Assembly (NCBI RefSeq): GCF_030813715.1
Contig: NZ_JAUSUZ010000001.1
Coordinates: 8,848,501-8,912,500, forward strand
Direction of reading: 5' to 3'
Origin: Catenuloplanes indicus
Lineage (GTDB): Bacteria; Actinomycetota; Actinomycetes; Mycobacteriales; Micromonosporaceae
Length of the DNA stretch: 64,000 bases
Shown: positions 32,130 through 40,598 of the stretch, piece after piece
How the letters are laid out: the number at the start of each line of letters is the position of its first letter
How positions within the stretch are numbered: the first letter of the stretch is position 1
Notes under the pieces: generated by a model
Databases searched by the model: none
What the model was told of the DNA's origin: nothing
Seen by the model: the letters and a program-made list of their open reading frames with translations, nothing else
Translations under genes and position numbers: made by a program

Positions 32130-33170
32130 ATGAGGCGTATCCGGGCCGTCCTGCTCGCCGTCGTCGTCGTGCTGCTGCCGTCCGCCGCGGTCGCGTCGCC
32201 GGGCCCGTCCTGGGCGCTGTCGCCGTCCGGGAGCACGGCCCGGCTGCGCGGGCTGTCCGTGGTGTCGGCGCAGGTGGTGTGGGCCAGCGGCAGCGGCGGC
32301 ACGGTGCTGCGGACCGTGGACGGCGGCCGGCACTGGGCGTCCACCGGCCCGGCGGGCACGGAGGCGTTGCAGTTCCGTGACATCGAGGCGTTCGACGCGC
32401 GGCGGGCCGTGGCGCTGTCCATCGGCGCGGGCGCGGATTCGCGCGTCTACCGGACCGTTGACGGCGGTCGAACCTGGACGGAGACGTTCCGCAACCCCGA
32501 CCCGGACGCGTTCTACGACTGCTTGGCGTTCACCGACGAGCGGCGCGGCCTGGCACTGTCCGACCCGGTCGGCGGCGCGTTCCGGATCCTGTCCACGTCG
32601 GACGGTGGCCGCAGCTGGGCGGTGCTGTCCCGGGTGCGGATGCCGGCGGCGCTGGCCGGCGAGTTCGCGTTCGCGGCCAGCGGCACGTGCCTGGTCGCCG
32701 GCGCCGACGGCCGGTACTGGTTCGCCACCGGCGGCGGCGCGACCGCGCGGGTGTTCTCGACCGCGGATCACGGCCGCAGCTGGCGGGTGACCGCGACGCC
32801 GGTCCCGTCCGGTCCGTCCGCGGGCATCTACTCGCTGGCGTTCCGGTCGCCGGGCCAGGGCGTCGCGGTCGGCGGTGACTACGCGGCGCCGGCCTCCGCA
32901 CCATCCGGCGCGGCCGTGTTCCGCGACGGCCGGTGGACCGCGTCCGCGGTCCCACCGGGGGAGTACCGGTCCGGCGCGGCGTGGGTGCCCGGCCGGCGCG
33001 CGTCCGTGCTGGCGGTCGGCCCGGCCGGCAGCTCGCTCAGCCACGACGGCGGCCACACGTGGACGGAGTTCGACCAGGGCAGTTTCGACACGGTCGACTG
33101 CGCCGCCGGCCGGCGGGCGCCGGTGTGCTGGGCGTCCGGCGAGGCGGGACGGCTGGCGGTGCTCGGCTAG
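32130..33170 (+). CDS. Secreted Asp-box beta-propeller protein (Ycf48/BNR-like)
   Basis: The protein has 346 residues with signal peptide RAVLLAVVVVLLPSAAVA. At least five Asp-box type repeats are visible: TVDGGRHWAS, TVDGGRTWTE, TSDGGRSWAV, TADHGRSWRV and SHDGGHTWTE, each closing a propeller blade. The fold is shared by sialidases, the photosystem assembly factor Ycf48 and many secreted binding proteins. The sialidase catalytic Arg triad and Tyr/Glu pair are not recognisable, so I infer a binding or unknown role. It is 21 bases after the preceding gene and probably co-transcribed. Confidence 0.85.
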   Translation: MRRIRAVLLAVVVVLLPSAAVASPGPSWALSPSGSTARLRGLSVVSAQVVWASGSGGTVLRTVDGGRHWASTGPAGTEALQFRDIEAFDARRAVALSIGAGADSRVYRTVDGGRTWTETFRNPDPDAFYDCLAFTDERRGLALSDPVGGAFRILSTSDGGRSWAVLSRVRMPAALAGEFAFAASGTCLVAGADGRYWFATGGGATARVFSTADHGRSWRVTATPVPSGPSAGIYSLAFRSPGQGVAVGGDYAAPASAPSGAAVFRDGRWTASAVPPGEYRSGAAWVPGRRASVLAVGPAGSSLSHDGGHTWTEFDQGSFDTVDCAAGRRAPVCWASGEAGRLAVLG

Positions 33171-33352
33171 ATCTCGTCGCGGCGTGGGGTGGTGACGCTG
33201 CAGGAGCTGGCGCCGGTGGTGGTGACCGGGGTGTGCGGGGCCAGGGCGGAGGCGCCGGACCAGCGGCGGCAGCGGGCGCAGGTGCGGACCGCGCGCGGCG
33301 GCCGGCGACCGGACGGGCGGGACAGCGCCGCCACCGAACAACCGCACGTCAT
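33167..33352 (-). CDS. Small Cys-rich protein of unknown function
   Basis: The protein has 61 residues. ATG 33352 has a good AGGGGG site 8 bases upstream, which supports a real gene. The sequence is basic and carries four early Cys residues (MTCGCS, then RTCARCRRW), which could bind zinc, and a Thr/Ser-rich tail. The last 4 bases overlap the end of the convergent propeller gene. No family was recognised. Confidence 0.5.
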   Translation of the reverse strand: MTCGCSVAALSRPSGRRPPRAVRTCARCRRWSGASALAPHTPVTTTGASSCSVTTPRRDEI

Positions 33353-33425
33353 GCCGTAACCCCCTGGGTGGTGTCGTTCATCAGTGTGCCCCGGGGCGAT
33401 GTTCACGCGGCAGCTCATCGGCTGC

Positions 33426-33626
33426 TCACGCGTTTCTGTCGTACCCCGGGTCCAGCGTGTCCGTGTAGAAGACGCGCCCTTCGCCGTGGAGGTTGTCAGG
33501 CATGCGCACGTTCACCGATCGGCCGGAGTGTGCGCTGGTCATCGCGCGCACGAGTCTCCACTGGCGGTTCCACCGCGTGCCGGGCCGCAGCGGCGGCACG
33601 GTCAGCACGGCGGAGGTGACGTTCAC
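33426..33626 (-). CDS. Short open frame coupled to the decayed oxidoreductase gene
   Basis: Up to 66 residues from GTG 33626, whose GTGA overlaps the stop codon of the oxidoreductase relic's C-terminal frame; such overlaps usually mark a true downstream gene. The protein (PPLRPGTRWNRQWRLVRAM, ending FYTDTLDPGYDRNA) looks like a fragment of a larger beta-rich protein. It matches nothing I recognise. It may itself be a remnant. Confidence 0.35.
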   Translation of the reverse strand: MNVTSAVLTVPPLRPGTRWNRQWRLVRAMTSAHSGRSVNVRMPDNLHGEGRVFYTDTLDPGYDRNA

Positions 33627-34125
33627 CCGGCCGGCACCGTGACCACCGTGCCGGTGCGCCGGGCCTGCTCGGCCGCGAAGACCGCGAGGTGGCTCGCCAG
33701 TGACTCGGCCGGGCCGGACCGGATGTGCGTTTCACGAGGTCGGTGCAGGGCGTGTAGCGCAGCACGTGGCAGACGGCCAGCAGCACGCCGGCGTCCGCGA
33801 CCGTGGCGACGATCCGGCGGCACTCGTCCGCGGCCGGTGCCAGCGGCTTCTCCAGCAGCACGTGATAGCCGGCGCGGGCGAACGCCTCGGCCGGGCCTAG
33901 ATGATCCCGGTCCTGCGTCGCGATGATCACCGCGTCCGCGACGCGGCCCTCGCCGATCAGATCCTCCCAACGGGGGTACGGGGTGCCGCCGGCTCGCTCC
34001 CGCCGGTGCGGGAGCGGATCGGCGACCGCGACCAGGCACGCCCGGTCCGGGTGTGCGGCGACCCACTCCGCGTACTTCTGCCCGCGGCTGCCCGCACCGA
34101 CCAGCGCGATCGTCACCGGACTCAT
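33623..34125 (-). pseudogene. Decayed Gfo/Idh/MocA family oxidoreductase gene
   Basis: From ATG 34125 the NAD(P)-binding half is well kept: MSPVTIALVGAGSRGQKYAEW, AVIIATQDRDHLGPAEAFA, and VLLEKPLAPAADECRRI with the family EKP motif, then LAVCHVLRYTPCTDLVK. After that the frame breaks. About 200 residues of the catalytic domain are absent, and a different frame resumes with the family's usual C-terminal helix (AESLASHLAVFAAEQARRTGTVVTV), ending at 33623. Only about 160 of ~370 residues remain, so it is inactive. Intact relatives oxidise or epimerise sugars and inositols. Confidence 0.8.
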
Positions 34126-34184
34126 GCTTTCGGCACCTCCCGGTCCCCGTCATGCCTACAGTGGTGGTACCGATCGGGGGGATT

Positions 34185-34688
34185 ATGGACACCGCCACCG
34201 TGGTCGTCTCGCGAACCGACCTGTCACACCTGCACCTCCCGCCCCGCTCGATCTTCGACGGGCAGTACGCGGGCGAGACCGCCGAGGTGTCCTGCCTGCC
34301 GCTGTGGCGGCGCGCGACCACGGACGCGGTGCTGAACCTGCCGGTCACCGAGTCCGAGGCGCAGATCCTGCAGCGCAGCTACGCACTCGAGCGGTTCCGC
34401 AGCCGCCTGGTCGTACCGTCGATGATCGTGATCGGGGTCTGCGCGGCGGGCTGGATCGGGTACTCCCTGCTCGCGCGCACCGGCCGGACCGACGTGATCG
34501 GCGCCGCCGCGCTCCTCGTCGTGGTGCTGCTGCTGTTGGTCAACCTGCTCATCGGCGAATACCTGATCCCGAAACAGTACCCGCGGCTCGTCCGTGGCGA
34601 CCGGGTCCGCATCGAGTCGGTGCCGAACGAGGTGGTGCGGGAGTGGGAGCACCTGAACCCCGGGGTCACGCTCCGCGAACGGCTGTGA
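34185..34688 (+). CDS. Small membrane protein of unknown function
   Basis: The protein has 167 residues from ATG 34185, GGGGGG site at 34176-34182. A soluble N-terminal ~90 residues (SLPRSIFDGQYAG-like, ETAEVSCLPLWRR) precedes two helices (VVPSMIVIGVCAAGWIGYSLL and AALLVVVLLLLVNLLIGEYLI) and a basic C-terminal tail (PRLVRGDRVRIESVPNEVVREWEHLNPG). No family was recognised. It is divergent from the oxidoreductase relic. Confidence 0.7.
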   Translation: MDTATVVVSRTDLSHLHLPPRSIFDGQYAGETAEVSCLPLWRRATTDAVLNLPVTESEAQILQRSYALERFRSRLVVPSMIVIGVCAAGWIGYSLLARTGRTDVIGAAALLVVVLLLLVNLLIGEYLIPKQYPRLVRGDRVRIESVPNEVVREWEHLNPGVTLRERL

Positions 34689-34707
34689 TCCGTGCGATCG
34701 TGAAGCG

Positions 34708-35154
34708 GTGAGGATGCGAATCGTCGGTGTCGACCTGCCGGGTCGGTGGGCGGACACGAATCCGGCCGGGCCGCCGTACCGGGACGTGCACGTGGGTGTG
34801 CAGCGCCGGGACGAGGTGATCGACCTGGTGCCGGGTGACGCGGAGTCGGCGGTGTGGGCGTTCGAGGTGACGGCCAAGGCGGAGCCGGTGGACTTCGGCG
34901 GGCCGTTCATCCACGGGAAGCGCGGTGCGCGGTTCGTGTATCTGGCCTGGGGGAGCGCGGTGGCGGGCGGCGGTTTCCACACGTTCCGCCGGGCGAAGAT
35001 CCACCCGGTGGACGCGGGGATGGAGCTAGTCGCCGAGGCCGCCGCCGGTCGTGGTGTGCTCACGGCCCGGCTCGGGCTGACCGACGCCGAGGGCGGACCG
35101 GTCTGCGCCACCGTCCGCCCGCCGCTCGTGCGCTGGGAGCTGCTCCCGGACTGA
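34708..35154 (+). CDS. DUF5990 family protein
   Basis: The protein has 148 residues from GTG 34708 (ATG 34714 possible). The family wording is clear: RIVGVDLPGRW, then VHVGVQRRDEVIDLVPGDA, VDFGGPFIHGKRGARFVYLAWG, and the basic helix FHTFRRAKIHPVDAG. DUF5990 proteins are small, soluble and of unknown function in actinobacteria. The last 129 bases overlap the 3' end of the convergent NACHT gene. Confidence 0.82.
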   Translation: MRMRIVGVDLPGRWADTNPAGPPYRDVHVGVQRRDEVIDLVPGDAESAVWAFEVTAKAEPVDFGGPFIHGKRGARFVYLAWGSAVAGGGFHTFRRAKIHPVDAGMELVAEAAAGRGVLTARLGLTDAEGGPVCATVRPPLVRWELLPD

Positions 35155-38100
35155 CCGGGCACGCACCACGAGATCGGGCCGCGTGGTCGTGTATCGGGCG
35201 ATCATCAGGTCGAGAAGCCACGGCGTGCGTGACTGCCGAGCCGGGTGGAGTTCACAGGCGCGCAGGAACGCGTGCGCCAGGTCCGGCGTCACCGTGTCGG
35301 TCCGACGATCGATGATCGATTCCAGCATCAGCGACAGCGCGTCGTCGGCCTCCGGATGCCGGCCGAGATGCGCCGCGATGCAGCGTGCGTGGCCGTCGGG
35401 CGAGCCGTCCGGCAGGATCTTCAGCACCTGGACCACCGTCACCGGGGGGACGTGCGGGTCGGCGGCCAGCTGAAGGAGGAGCAGGTCGGTCATCCGGTCA
35501 TTCGCCACCACGGCCCAGTGGCGATACGCGGCGGCTCGCTGCGGTGGCGGCAGGTCCGGAGAGAAGAGCACGCGGAACGCCACACTCAGCGACGTTGTCA
35601 ACTCGTCGCCCAGCAGGACGAGATTGCTGCTCGCCGGGCCGAGGCGAGCAGCGATCAGCGGATCGTTCAGATGCTGCTGCAGGTCGTCGTCGTCGTGACA
35701 GGTGAAGTGTGCCTCCCGGCGCAGGTGGATCATGCTGTCCGCCCGCACCGGCACGTCGCGCAGGGCCCACCGCAGGTCCACCGCCGCCGGAGCCGCAGCC
35801 GGTGCGTCGGTGAGGCGCAGGGCGATCTCGCGCTGCCCGTCGGCGGTCCAGGTCCGGTCCAGCGACACCAGGTCGAGCAGGCCGCTGAAGCCGCTCGCGG
35901 CCGGCTGGGAGCGCCACAGGCGGCTGTCCTGCCGCCATGCCCGGACCACGGAGTCGCGACCGCGCGCGGACTCGCCGCCGACCAGCCGAGAAGCCGTCAC
36001 CGGCCCGATGCTGAGGACCAGCAACAGCAGATTCGACGTGTACGCCGCGACGCGCGCGGGGACGGTGAGGAGCGCCGGGGCGTACCCGTCGAAGGCTCGT
36101 GGTGGTCTGGGCAGCTGTGCGGCACGGTAGACGCCGACGAGGACGTCGAGCCACTCCTCGCGGGCTCCGGTATCCAGTTCGGACGCCAGGCCGCGGAGGA
36201 AGAGCACGACCTGGCGGCGGTCGGCGAGCGGGGCGAAGGACAGCAGCGCGTGCAGCAGGTCGTCGTCGAGCGCGGTGCCGGTGTGGAACGTGGTGACGCG
36301 CTCGCGGGCGACCAGCTCGGCCACGATGCCGTGGATCAGGCGGGCCGCCAGGAACTCGCCGAACGTGGCGTGCAGGAACTCGTAGGTCTCCAGCTCGGCC
36401 AGGTCGCGGGTCGCGCGGGCACGGTGGACGAAGAAGAACGAACCGAGCGCCAGCTCCGCGGCCCGCAGCGGTGCGCGCAGGCCGGCCGGCGAGGCGGGTG
36501 CCTGCCCGGCGCCGCCGAGCGCGGGCAGTGCCAGCAGGTCGGACTGGAGCTGCTCCTCGGTGACCCACTGCGCGCCGCGATTGAGCATGGCGAACGCGAC
36601 CACGCTCAGCCGGCGCATCTCGCCCTCCACGCGTCTGTGGACCTCGCGCCGGGGCAGGCCGGTGCCGAGCTTCTCGACCTCGCGCAGCGCGAACCGGGTC
36701 AGCAGCCGCTCGTAGAGCTGGTCCGGCCGCAGCGCACCGGCGGAGTGCAGCGCGTTGCCCTCCGCGTCGTAGAGCGCGAGCATCAGCAGCAGCAGCGGCT
36801 GGGACGCGAGCTCCGGGTAGCGCAGCACGGTCTCCAGCGAGATCGGGTGCACGTCGCCGGTGAAGCGGGGCGCGTTGGCGCGGTTCCAGACGTCCAGCCA
36901 GGCCGCGACGCGCGGCACGTCGAACGGCTCCAGCCGGAGCGCGATCGTGTCCTCCGGGGCCTGCGCGCGGTCGGCGACGCTGGTCCTGCTGGTCACCACG
37001 ACCGCGACCGGGCGGCCCTGGTCCGCCTCCCGCCGCTGGAAGCGGGCCACCCGCTGCAGGTAGTCGGACTGGCTCACGCCGGTCGCCTGGAGCAGCTCGT
37101 CGAAGCCGTCCAGGATGATCAGCGGGAGCGCGCCGTCGGCGGAGCGGGACAGCGCCGGCCATTCGACGCGCTCACCGGTCGCGTCGCGGATCGCGTACTC
37201 GATCTGGTCCTGCAGGTCGGCGGCGGCCGGCACCGCGCGCAGCACGACCAGCACCGGCATGAAATCGGCCGGCGGCAGTTGCGCGGCGAGGACGCGGGTC
37301 AGGACGGACTTGCCGGAGCCGGGCTGGCCGAGGATCAGCAGTGGCCCGGCCGTCGCGGCCGGTGCGGTCAGGTGCCACGTCAGGAACGCCAGCAGGTCGT
37401 CCCGGACCGGCCGCCGCTCCCACCAGTCCTCGCTGCTCAGCGCGGCCTGGCCGGTGACGGCGGACGCGCGGTACAGCTGTGGCAGAAAGGCCTCGGCCAG
37501 CGTGGGTACGCGCAGGCCCGCCGGGATCTCGCCGGACGGCGCGATCGGCAGGCGCATCGCGGCCCGGTACGCGAGGGCCAGCCCGCGGCGCCGGTCGTCC
37601 GGCGCGCGGCCGGTGGCGATCGCGTCCAGCGTGGTGTGCAGCGCGTCCAGCCCGGTGGCGAGGTCGCGGAGCCGTTCACGGGTGGCGGCGTGCTCGCGCA
37701 GCCCGGCCCAGAAGCCGGCCTCGGGGAACTCGGTGGCGAGCCGGCCCAGCAGGCTCCGGTAGCGGCCGAGCGCGGGCTCCGGCACGGCCGCGACGGCGGC
37801 GAGCGCGTGGGCTCGCGCGGTCTCGTCGAGCCGTTCGAACGCGGCCAGCCCGGTCACGAACGCGGCGACCGCGGCGGCCCGCTCCGTGTAGTAGGCGGCG
37901 AGGTCGCCGAGAAAGGCCTCGTGCGGCTGCGCCGGCCCGGGGATCGGCGTCGACCAGCCGCCCAGCGGCGTGCGGCCCGCCGTGCCGCCGGTCAGCGACC
38001 GCTGCTCGTCGGCGGTCAGCTCGAGCGCGCGGTGCTCCAGCGGGGAGGCGGACTCGGCGAGCGCCTCGAAGAACGCGGTCACCACGATCACCGCGTGCGC

Positions 38101-38370
38101 GGCCTCCAGGCGCTGGGTGCGCTCGTAGCGGGACAGGCCGGAGCGGTGGTCGGCGAGCCGGCTGACCAGCGCGGCGGTGACGCGGCTCAGCTCCGCCTTG
38201 GCGTCGAACCAGCCGAGCACGTCACGGAACGGGCCGACCAGCGCGAGCATGCCGGCGCCGAGCAGCGTGTCGAGGAGCTTCTGGATGCCGGCGTGGTCAC
38301 CGCCGAGGATGCGGACGGCGTCGTCATAGCTGATGTCCCGGGCCACGAGCGCAGTATCTCGTATGGACAC
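35026..38370 (-). CDS. NACHT-domain STAND ATPase with NNH7-like N-terminus (candidate antiphage protein)
   Basis: The protein has 1,114 residues from GTG 38370; ATG 38487 and GTG 38346 are alternatives, the first sharing its codon with a divergent gene. The N-terminal helical region (ISYDDAVRILGGDHAG, LGWFDAKAELSRV, SRYERTQRLEAAHAVIVVTAFFEAL) matches my recollection of the NACHT-N-terminal helical type 7 (NNH7) domain. The NACHT core follows with Walker A GQPGSGKSVLTRV, Walker B LPLIILDGFDELL and sensor VVVTSRTS. The ~500-residue C-terminal part is helical sensor-like, with no clear repeats. Bacterial NACHT proteins detect phage infection and trigger cell arrest. The last ~43 residues overlap the convergent gene and are Gly/Arg-rich, so the natural stop may be lost. 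Confidence 0.88.
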   Translation of the reverse strand: MSIRDTALVARDISYDDAVRILGGDHAGIQKLLDTLLGAGMLALVGPFRDVLGWFDAKAELSRVTAALVSRLADHRSGLSRYERTQRLEAAHAVIVVTAFFEALAESASPLEHRALELTADEQRSLTGGTAGRTPLGGWSTPIPGPAQPHEAFLGDLAAYYTERAAAVAAFVTGLAAFERLDETARAHALAAVAAVPEPALGRYRSLLGRLATEFPEAGFWAGLREHAATRERLRDLATGLDALHTTLDAIATGRAPDDRRRGLALAYRAAMRLPIAPSGEIPAGLRVPTLAEAFLPQLYRASAVTGQAALSSEDWWERRPVRDDLLAFLTWHLTAPAATAGPLLILGQPGSGKSVLTRVLAAQLPPADFMPVLVVLRAVPAAADLQDQIEYAIRDATGERVEWPALSRSADGALPLIILDGFDELLQATGVSQSDYLQRVARFQRREADQGRPVAVVVTSRTSVADRAQAPEDTIALRLEPFDVPRVAAWLDVWNRANAPRFTGDVHPISLETVLRYPELASQPLLLLMLALYDAEGNALHSAGALRPDQLYERLLTRFALREVEKLGTGLPRREVHRRVEGEMRRLSVVAFAMLNRGAQWVTEEQLQSDLLALPALGGAGQAPASPAGLRAPLRAAELALGSFFFVHRARATRDLAELETYEFLHATFGEFLAARLIHGIVAELVARERVTTFHTGTALDDDLLHALLSFAPLADRRQVVLFLRGLASELDTGAREEWLDVLVGVYRAAQLPRPPRAFDGYAPALLTVPARVAAYTSNLLLLVLSIGPVTASRLVGGESARGRDSVVRAWRQDSRLWRSQPAASGFSGLLDLVSLDRTWTADGQREIALRLTDAPAAAPAAVDLRWALRDVPVRADSMIHLRREAHFTCHDDDDLQQHLNDPLIAARLGPASSNLVLLGDELTTSLSVAFRVLFSPDLPPPQRAAAYRHWAVVANDRMTDLLLLQLAADPHVPPVTVVQVLKILPDGSPDGHARCIAAHLGRHPEADDALSLMLESIIDRRTDTVTPDLAHAFLRACELHPARQSRTPWLLDLMIARYTTTRPDLVVRARSVREQLPAHERRADGGADRSALGVGQPEPGREHTTTGGGLGD

Positions 38371-38485
38371 CAGCGGCCGTGATCCGTCACCGTGGGGATC
38401 GGACGTGGGAATGCGCAGCGGCTGGAAGAATGCGGGATTGCGCAGGGGCGATGGATTTCCGGGATCGGCTGCAACAATTGTGGTC

Positions 38486-38773
38486 ATGCGACAGATGCAG
38501 CTGTTCAGTCCGGTGGAGTTGGCGGGGATGCGCGATCCGGCGGCGTCGCGCCGGCGCAGTCCCGCACACGACGAGTTCCGCCGCGTGCATCGGCGGCACC
38601 GGGAGTGGGGGCTTCGGCAACGGCATGACCGGCGGCTGCGTGACCTGCGGGATCGGTCCGGCGGTGAGCACGTGATGCTGCGGTGGGAGGCGGCCGGGGA
38701 TCAGGGCGGTGTCCGGTGGCTGTTCCCGAGTGCGGTGGCGCGGCGGATCGTCGCTGTGAAAGGCGGCGCATGA
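38486..38773 (+). CDS. Small basic protein of unknown function
   Basis: The protein has 95 residues from ATG 38486 (ATG 38498 possible). The N-terminal ~60 residues (MQLFSPVELAGMRDPAASRRRSPAHDEFRRVHRRHREWGLRQRH) are a charged, helical type seen as short stand-alone proteins in Micromonosporaceae. The remainder is less typical. It is divergent from the NACHT gene: the two possible ATGs overlap head-to-head in one CATG. A guard or regulatory partner of the NACHT protein is conceivable but only from position. Confidence 0.55.
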   Translation: MRQMQLFSPVELAGMRDPAASRRRSPAHDEFRRVHRRHREWGLRQRHDRRLRDLRDRSGGEHVMLRWEAAGDQGGVRWLFPSAVARRIVAVKGGA

Positions 38774-38869
38774 ATTGCGTCGCATCGGTTTCCGGCGCCG
38801 TCGGAAATGGTATTCCGATGGCTTCCCGGGCGAGGTGGCTCCCGTATTCGTAGTAGGTGCGGCCGGCCG

Positions 38870-39703
38870 TCAGGCGGTGCGGCCGAGTGCCTTCATGCCG
38901 GGGCGGCAGGCGGCCTCGAGGGCTGCCAACTCGTGCGGGGGCAGCCTGCGGGACCGGCCGATCGTGTCCGGTGTGACGCGGGCGCGGGACCGGGCCAGCC
39001 AGTCGCCGTCCACGGCGGTGTTGAGCGTGGCGGCGAGGCGGGTCAGCGTGGTCTCGGGCGAGCGGAGCAGGTCCTCGTAGCGAAGCGTGGAGGTCAGCGG
39101 CGCGGGCAGCACGTCCAGGGCGGCGACCCCGTCAACGATCATCGACGACCAGAGCGCACCGAGGACCGGAAGCGGGTACGGGGACGTGGGCTGTGCGGCG
39201 GCCCGCTGCGTGGACTCGGCGTGGCGGCTCATCGAGAGCGCGCAGTCGGGGCCGTCGCGGTGCATGTGGACGACGTGCGCGTCCGGTAGGGCCGCGTGGA
39301 GCGCCGGGACGAGGTGGAGTGCGGCGGTGCAGTGGTCGACGATCGTGGTCCGGCCGGACCGGGCCGCGAGGTGTTCCAGCAGCGCGCGGTAGTGCGCGGC
39401 GGGAGGCCCCGAGGGCTGGCGGCGGATGACCGGTGCGAGTACGTCGAGGAGCGTGCCGGGCCCGGTGCGCGGCGACGGCGGTGACGTGCCGGCGACCTCG
39501 CCGGGTGGCAGGTCCGGTCGGGCTGTGGTGAGGCGGGACCATGCTGTCTCGCCGTCGATCTCGGCACCGGGTGGATCAGGAGGATCGGTGATCAAAGCGG
39601 CGCACAGGTCGCGGACGCTGAGCACGTCGGGGTGGTCGCGGAGGATTCGCGACAGCAGGGTGCAGCCGCAGTGGCCGGCGCCGACGATGAGCGTCAGGTT
39701 CAT
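38870..39703 (-). CDS. Sulfotransferase family protein
   Basis: The protein has 277 residues from ATG 39703 with a GGAAGG site upstream. The start MNLTLIVGAGHCGCTLLSRILRDHPDV contains the 5'-phosphosulfate-binding P-loop of PAPS-dependent sulfotransferases. The second phosphate-binding segment DAHVVHMHRDGPDCALSMSRH and the late RYEDLLRSPETTL motif are also present. It would transfer sulfate from PAPS to a hydroxyl or amine on an unknown acceptor. It stands alone, facing away from the lipoprotein gene. Confidence 0.88.
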   Translation of the reverse strand: MNLTLIVGAGHCGCTLLSRILRDHPDVLSVRDLCAALITDPPDPPGAEIDGETAWSRLTTARPDLPPGEVAGTSPPSPRTGPGTLLDVLAPVIRRQPSGPPAAHYRALLEHLAARSGRTTIVDHCTAALHLVPALHAALPDAHVVHMHRDGPDCALSMSRHAESTQRAAAQPTSPYPLPVLGALWSSMIVDGVAALDVLPAPLTSTLRYEDLLRSPETTLTRLAATLNTAVDGDWLARSRARVTPDTIGRSRRLPPHELAALEAACRPGMKALGRTA

Positions 39704-39891
39704 GCGTACCTTCCGCAAGTGGGGTGCCGGAACGGCGCGAGGAAGCCGGGCGGGAAGTGTTGATCCGTGGCCGGTCCGGCTTCGTATCACCGGGTGCGGA
39801 CCGCGGCGGCCGGGGCACGATCATCATCCGGTGGCAGGTGGGACCGCGCGGCCCCGGTCGCCTGTTTTCGCACGTCGCTGAAAGGATAGCC

Positions 39892-40395
39892 TTGCCCGCT
39901 GGACATGCTCTCGCTCGTTTGCTGGTCCTGGCGCTCGCCGGAGCCGGGCTTGCGGCCTGCACCGCCACGCCCCAGGACCGTACCGGCGAGGTGATCTCGA
40001 TCGATCCGAAGGTCTGCATCAACGCGACCACGGGTGCGGACTACTGCTTCGAGCAGAACCCGGTGGAGCGGAAGGTGCCGGGGCTCGAGGTGGGTGACTG
40101 CGTCGAGTTCGCGCACACACCGCCGAAGAAGCCGGGCGGCCTGTTCCACCTGGAGCGGATGAACCGCTGCGGCGAGGAACCGGAGGAGCCGAGAACCGCC
40201 GAGAACTCCCGCGACGACACGGCCGATCCCGCCGGTCAGGACCCGGCCGCGGGTGACCAGGATCCGGCCGCGGGCGACGCGGCCGAGCAGGATCCGGCGG
40301 CGGCCGAGCAGGATCCGGCGGCGGGTGACCAGGACCCGGCTGCCGGGGATCAGGCCCAGGACGGCGAGCAGCCCGCCGGCCAGGACGGGCAGTAA
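39892..40395 (+). CDS. Repeat-rich predicted lipoprotein with TTG start
   Basis: The protein has 167 residues. TTG 39892 is chosen because AAAGGA lies 5 bases upstream and it opens directly into the signal peptide (LARLLVLALAGAGLAAC); longer frames have no site. A compact mature part (about residues 25-95) has Cys pairs (KVCINATTGADYCFEQ, GDCVEFAHTPP, NRCGEEP) that may form disulfides. The C-terminal third is built of DQDPAAG/EQDPAA repeats. It is an extracellular membrane-attached protein of unknown role. Confidence 0.72.
   Translation: MPAGHALARLLVLALAGAGLAACTATPQDRTGEVISIDPKVCINATTGADYCFEQNPVERKVPGLEVGDCVEFAHTPPKKPGGLFHLERMNRCGEEPEEPRTAENSRDDTADPAGQDPAAGDQDPAAGDAAEQDPAAAEQDPAAGDQDPAAGDQAQDGEQPAGQDGQ
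40233..40356 (+). repeat. 21-bp coding repeats
   Basis: Five imperfect copies of a 21-base unit encode (G/A)(D/E)QDPAA heptapeptides in the lipoprotein's C-terminus. Confidence 0.75.
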
Positions 40396-40598
40396 GCCGC
40401 CGGATCGGCGGGTAGCCCGCCGGCCAGGATGGCGAGCGGCCCGCCGGCCGGGTGACGAGTGGGCCGCGGACCAGGCCGGCAGAGCACGCCGTGGGCCGGA
40501 CGCGAACCCACGGCTGTGCGCCGTGCTACGGCCGGGACACGAAGCGGGGCGGCGCGGTGCGCGGCGGGAGAGTGACGGGAACCAATAGCCTGGAGTCC

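Noticed and set aside
35245-38382. A 1,045-codon plus-strand frame opposite the NACHT gene
   Set aside because: It is the antisense shadow of the NACHT protein: Arg/Gly/Gln-rich, no motifs, and the minus strand has Walker motifs.
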